A stretch of 32,318 nucleotides of DNA from an uncultured Alteromonas sp. (GTDB taxonomy: Bacteria > Pseudomonadota > Gammaproteobacteria > Enterobacterales > Alteromonadaceae): NCBI RefSeq assembly GCF_913058315.1, contig NZ_CAJXQY010000042.1:1-32318 (forward strand), in the 5' to 3' direction. The translations under genes were made by a program, and so were the position numbers. Under the pieces are notes generated by a model, which searched no databases, had not been told where the DNA came from, and saw only the letters and a list, made by a program, of their open reading frames with translations. Positions 28,728 to 32,318 of the stretch are shown here, piece by piece (position 1 is the first letter of the stretch; the number at the start of each line of letters is the position of its first letter).

Positions 28728-29897
28728 ATGCGGTCACTGTTATTGATTTACCTGATGGTGTGGTGTTCACTGACATCAAATGCAAGTTGGTCCGAAGAAA
28801 TAGCGGCGCCGCCCATCCTGCTCATGCAACCAGAACTGCTCCCTCCGGGTACTGACCTGCTGGCCAAATTACCTCAAACAGAACTGGCCACTCACTATCG
28901 TGTTTTTAAGGCCATCGAAAACGAAGCACAATATAACCATGGTGCAGTGCTCTTCCACTTTAACGGCCAGCTTTTTTGCCAGTGGCAATCATCAAAGCGT
29001 GACGAAGATGGCCCGGACACGCATGTCTCGTAAAGTGTTAGCGCGGATGGCCGGCAATGGCAGCCTCCACGTACGCTGGCGGCAATCCGCGATGATGCCA
29101 TAGTGACCAGTGGCGGTTGGTGGTCTGATGGCGACACACTGGTAGCCTTCATCAACGTCTGGCCGACACAGCTGTCGCCTAAAGCCGGGCACACCGAGCA
29201 TGCCATCAGTCGCGACGGCCTGAACTGGTCTTCATTTAAACCAGTGACCGACGCAACCGGTCTACCGCTGCGCGGCATCATTGAACAAGACCTGAAAGCC
29301 CTGCCGTCGGGGCGCATTCTAACCGCCTTTCACCGCCAACCCGGACTCATTGCAACGCCTTACTATACCGACGACCCGCTGGCTATTTCTGGCTGGCACG
29401 CAGGTAAAATTAACAATCTGCCTCATAAAGGCAGTATTAGCCGCGAGCTCGAACCTTCGTGGTTTCGTACACCCGACGGCGAAATTGTGATGACCTTTCG
29501 CGATCAGGCTGGCAGCTTTAAAGTGCTTGCTGCCAAAAGCAAAGATAACGGCGAAAGCTGGACCTCCGCACAAGTAACCAATATTCCGGACTCCCGGGCA
29601 AAACAAAGTGCCGGCAATCTGCCCGACGGCAGCGCTTTTATTGTGAATAATCCCACCGGTAATAAAACCCGCCTGCCTCTGGTGATTATGTTTAGTGATA
29701 ATGGAGAGATGTTTAACCGGGCGATGGTGCTGCGCGGACAGGATCAACTGCCACCGATGCTATTTGAGGGTAAATATAAACGGATTGGTTACAGCTACCC
29801 AAAAAGCTATATCTGGAATAATGCTTTGTGGGTAAGCTACGCCGTTAATAAGGAAGATATTGCGGTCACACGCCTGGCACTGGACCAGCTCCAATAA
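28728..29897 (+). pseudogene. Secreted BNR/sialidase-like protein, interrupted by an in-frame TAA
   Basis: One continuous reading frame of 390 codons is broken by a single TAA at 29031-29033 (codon 102). Before it are a signal peptide (MRSLLLIYLMVWCSLTSNAS) and a segment ending DEDGPDTHVS. Directly after it the frame continues SVSADGRQWQPP, an Asp-box, then AISRDGLNWSSF and AKSKDNGESWTSA, two more Asp-boxes typical of sialidase-type beta-propellers. The homology reads across the stop without a frame change, so this is one nonsense codon, not a frameshift. A tyrosine codon (TAT/TAC) is the likely ancestor. It may be a recent pseudogene, a sequencing error, or a readthrough site; an internal GTG at 29103 could start a truncated cytoplasmic product. 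Exact substrate unknown. Confidence 0.8.
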
Positions 29898-29916
29898 TCA
29901 GTGACTACTGGCTCAG

Positions 29917-31926
29917 TTATGCCAGCAAGCTGCGCAGACTGCGATAAAGCAACTGCAGATCGATTGGCTTGCCAAAATGCGAATTGAATCCCACTTTTAA
30001 ATAAGCACTCACATCCCGGGGAGAGACATTTGCGGTAAGAGCGACTACCGGTAATTGGTTATCACGTTCATTGATCAACTTAAAAGCTTCCAGGCCATCC
30101 ATCTCAGGCATTTGAATGTCCATCAGCACCAGATCAAATTGTGCGCGGGAAACCGCCGAGACGGCCTCCCGGCCGTTTTCAACAAACTCAAGCTCAGCCA
30201 GGGTTGGCTCAAGCATTGATGCCAAAACCAACTGATTGATTTCATTATCCTCAGCAATCAGGATTCGCTTTCCTTGCAGCCGCGGTGGTGCTGAAGCTTC
30301 CGTGCAGATTGCAGGGGCGTTTAGTGAAGCGGAAGTTAAGGGCAGCCGCACCGAAATGTGGCTACCTAGTCCGGGCTGACTTTTCACTTGCAGGTCGCCT
30401 TCCATGAGATTGACCAGGCTAATCGTGATGGACATGCCTAACCCTGTCCCCCCGTACTTGCGGGTGGTGGATGAATCGGCCTGAACAAAACGCTCGAAGA
30501 TGCGTTGCTGTATATCCTCACTCATGCCAATCCCGGTGTCAGACACATTGATCTGCAAACATTGCTGCGCATTGTCATCCCCACACAGCAGTTCCACTCG
30601 AACCCCGCCCTCGTGGGTAAACTTAACAGCGTTGGACACCAGATTTAGTAATATCTGTCGAACTCTTACGGCATCGCCTGACCAGCCATCCGTAAAGTCA
30701 GCCGCGCTCTCCAGAACCAGAGAAATTTGCTTATCCTCAGCTTCAGGCAGTAAATCTCTAATCACTGACTCACTGATTTCCAGTGCCGAAAATGGGGCGT
30801 TTTCAAGCGTCAGCTGATTCGCCTCAATTTTTGAATAATCGAGCACATCATTCACGATCGTTAACAGTGTTTTGGCGGAATATCCGGCCTTACTGACCAG
30901 ATTTTGCAACGTCGGCTCAAGACTCGACTTCGACAGCAGTTGCAGCGTGCCCAGAATACTGTTCATCGGCGTACGAATTTCATGGCTCATGTTGGCCAGA
31001 AACATACTTTTGGCTTTAGTCGCCTGCTCGGCTCTTTCTTTGGCTAACTGCAACTCTTTAGCCCGCTCAACGTTTAATGTGATGTCCTGAAAAGTACCAA
31101 ACAATTTAACACACTGCCCGGAATGCATTTCTACTTCGCCCCTGGACACCACCCACCGGGTCTTGCCCGTAGCGGTAATCATCTGCGCCTTGATATTCCA
31201 CGGCCGGCCTTTTTCAATAGCGTTGGTCACCACTTGCAGAACTTTTTCACGCTGCTCACCTTCAGGGTAGAATGCCAGGGCAGTTTCCATTGAAGGAGTA
31301 TATTCCTGGTCAACCCCATGAATAAGCCGGGTCTGCTCGCTCCACTCTACATTCCCGCTGAGTACGTCCACAGACCAGGTACCAATCTTGCCTACCTTCT
31401 CCAGTTTACTGAGAGTTGCCGCCTGCGCAGATAACTTCTCCATGGCTTCATTACGGGCCATCTCTGCTCCCAGCCATTGGGCAATTAACTCCACATAATC
31501 ATAGGACTCAGGCGGAAACGGCTTAGCCGGGGCCGGCGACGAAAAGTTAACCGTGCCAAACACGTCATCATTCAGATAGATCGGGGCTCCGAGATAAGCT
31601 TCCAGCCCCTGGGCATGATAACAGGGGTGGCTAGCAATTTCTGAATCACCGGCATGGTGAAAACCTGTAGCCTGCTGGGCAGTCAGTGTATGGGTACAGT
31701 AAGTTTCTTCCAGCGTGAAGCTCATGCCCGGCTTGAGTTCCGGGATACTACTTTCAACAAACAGGATAAGGTAATTGTCGTTGGCAATCTGGCTGACAAT
31801 ACCAATGTCCAGGCCAAAAAGCGCACGGCCAAAATCAAGTAATCGGGCGACCTTGGTGTCGAAAGACATCGCCTGATTTTCAACAATATTATGAAACGCC
31901 CGCAATGGATTCACTGGATTCCCCAT
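29917..31926 (-). CDS. Soluble hybrid sensor histidine kinase (GAF-PAS-HisKA-HATPase-REC)
   Basis: This is a 669-residue cytoplasmic two-component kinase with no membrane helix. Domains in order: GAF (about 25-155, with GAPIYLNDDVFGTVNFSS), PAS (about 178-285, GTWSVDVLSGNVEWSE to LFGTFQDIT), HisKA with phospho-acceptor His315 in ANMSHEIRTPMNSILG, HATPase (about 415-530) with the N-box NLVSNAVKF, G1 DTGIGM and G2 GGTGLGM, and a C-terminal receiver (about 553-668) with Asp603 in LVLMDIQMPEMDG, the Thr of ALTANV and Lys653 in FGKPID. No Hpt domain is present, so phosphotransfer onward needs a separate protein. The ATG at 31926 follows CAGGTCATT. It converges with the sialidase-like gene, and no dedicated response regulator is adjacent. 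Confidence 0.93.
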   Translation of the reverse strand: MGNPVNPLRAFHNIVENQAMSFDTKVARLLDFGRALFGLDIGIVSQIANDNYLILFVESSIPELKPGMSFTLEETYCTHTLTAQQATGFHHAGDSEIASHPCYHAQGLEAYLGAPIYLNDDVFGTVNFSSPAPAKPFPPESYDYVELIAQWLGAEMARNEAMEKLSAQAATLSKLEKVGKIGTWSVDVLSGNVEWSEQTRLIHGVDQEYTPSMETALAFYPEGEQREKVLQVVTNAIEKGRPWNIKAQMITATGKTRWVVSRGEVEMHSGQCVKLFGTFQDITLNVERAKELQLAKERAEQATKAKSMFLANMSHEIRTPMNSILGTLQLLSKSSLEPTLQNLVSKAGYSAKTLLTIVNDVLDYSKIEANQLTLENAPFSALEISESVIRDLLPEAEDKQISLVLESAADFTDGWSGDAVRVRQILLNLVSNAVKFTHEGGVRVELLCGDDNAQQCLQINVSDTGIGMSEDIQQRIFERFVQADSSTTRKYGGTGLGMSITISLVNLMEGDLQVKSQPGLGSHISVRLPLTSASLNAPAICTEASAPPRLQGKRILIAEDNEINQLVLASMLEPTLAELEFVENGREAVSAVSRAQFDLVLMDIQMPEMDGLEAFKLINERDNQLPVVALTANVSPRDVSAYLKVGFNSHFGKPIDLQLLYRSLRSLLA

Positions 31927-32052
31927 AATGACCTGATTGATGCCAGACTTCCCCCTATACTCTACAAGAAATAGCCAAAGGTTGCTGAAAGAATTGTTGA
32001 TATTCAGAAGTCGAAATGCAGTTACAGATGGCGACCGGAGTCAAATTTTTGA

Positions 32053-32318
32053 GGAGACCCCGGATAACACCTTTCGGTGTTTCCGGGGTAAAAACAGGCC
32101 AAGTTCAACTTCGATAGATTGCCGGGGAGACCCCGGATAACACCTCTCGGTGTTTACGGGGTAAAAACAGGCTGCGCTCAACTTCGATAGATTGCCGGGG
32201 AGACCCCGGATAACACCTTTCGGTGGTTCCGGGGTAAAAACAGGCCACGTTCAACTTCGATAGATTGCCTGGGAGACCCCGGATAACACCTTTCGGTGTT
32301 TCCGGGGTAAAAACAGGC
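32053..32318. repeat. 73-bp tandem repeat array with bulged hairpins (cut by window edge)
   Basis: Four units begin at 32053, 32126, 32199 and 32272, an exact 73-base period; the last is cut by the window end. Each unit starts GGAGACCCCGGATAACACC and has a 33-base hairpin: ACCCCGGA, one bulged T, AACACC, loop TTTC, GGTGTT, TCCGGGGT. The linker TTCAACTTCGATAGATTGCC is conserved, with changes near AAACAGGC. Copies 1 and 4 have perfect stems; copies 2 and 3 each have one stem mismatch. No coding frame is supported. The array lies upstream of the hybrid kinase, and its true length is unknown. Confidence 0.9.

Noticed and set aside
28895-29317. 140-codon frame antisense to the sialidase-like gene
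   Set aside because: It lies opposite conserved Asp-box coding sequence and has low-complexity, Arg/Ser-rich composition typical of a shadow frame.
28728-29897. Frameshift in the sialidase-like gene
   Set aside because: Both parts are in the same frame and 23 sense codons link the stop to the downstream GTG; only one nonsense codon separates them.
32053-32318. CRISPR array
   Set aside because: The units are 73 bases and the stretches between hairpins are conserved rather than unique spacers; no cas genes are present.
32053-32318. Integron attC-site array
   Set aside because: The folded units have no R' GTTRRRY / RYYYAAC core boxes, there are no gene cassettes between copies, and no integrase is visible.

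Overview
The window looks like chromosome of a marine-type gammaproteobacterium, most likely Alteromonadales/Alteromonadaceae. I infer this from the E. coli-like gene order of the ribosomal/RNA polymerase block, residue-level similarity of the RpoB, RpoC, NusG, S12 and DbpA proteins to gammaproteobacterial forms, moderate GC content and the mix of accessory genes. The genus is a guess.

Positions 1-16112, all on the minus strand, are the core information-processing block. In transcription order it runs tRNA-Trp, secE, nusG, terminator; then the L11 promoter, rplK, rplA, the L10 leader, rplJ, rplL, an attenuator, rpoB, rpoC, terminator; then the str promoter, rpsL, rpsG, fusA and tuf (cut by the left edge). 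Three promoters with near-consensus -35/-10 elements and CG-rich discriminators can be read directly, as can three strong terminator/attenuator hairpins. One further terminator-like hairpin sits between the str promoter and rpsL.

Positions 16142-20971 hold an acyl-CoA-dehydrogenase-fold flavoprotein, a palindrome-rich repeat cluster (17222-17526) that runs into the stop codon of an ABC exporter gene, an RraA-family gene upstream of that exporter, and a divergent CPBP-family membrane protease.

Positions 20987-23536 hold the most interesting cluster: a three-gene minus-strand operon encoding a Tat-type flavin amine/amino-acid oxidase, a small secreted cytochrome c and a RidA-family protein with a lipoprotein-like signal. 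Read together, they suggest a periplasmic pathway in which an amine or amino acid is oxidised to an imine, electrons go to cytochrome c instead of O2, and the imine is hydrolysed outside the cytoplasm by RidA. A secreted S9-like alpha/beta hydrolase is divergently transcribed from it.

Positions 24874-28478 (minus) carry pyrC-dbpA-ACT-domain genes as a compact group and an integral membrane protein of a DUF7010-like type. At 28728-29897 (plus) a secreted BNR/sialidase-like gene is interrupted by a single in-frame TAA. At 29917-31926 (minus) lies a soluble hybrid histidine kinase (GAF-PAS-HisKA-HATPase-REC).

The right edge (32053-32318) is a tandem array with an exact 73-bp period. Its hairpins share a precise architecture (8-bp outer stem, one bulged T, 5-6 bp inner stem, 3-4 nt loop) with two hairpins spaced 75 bp apart near 17.4 kb, although the inner-stem sequences differ in a compensatory way. 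No insertion sequence, prophage or CRISPR array was seen.
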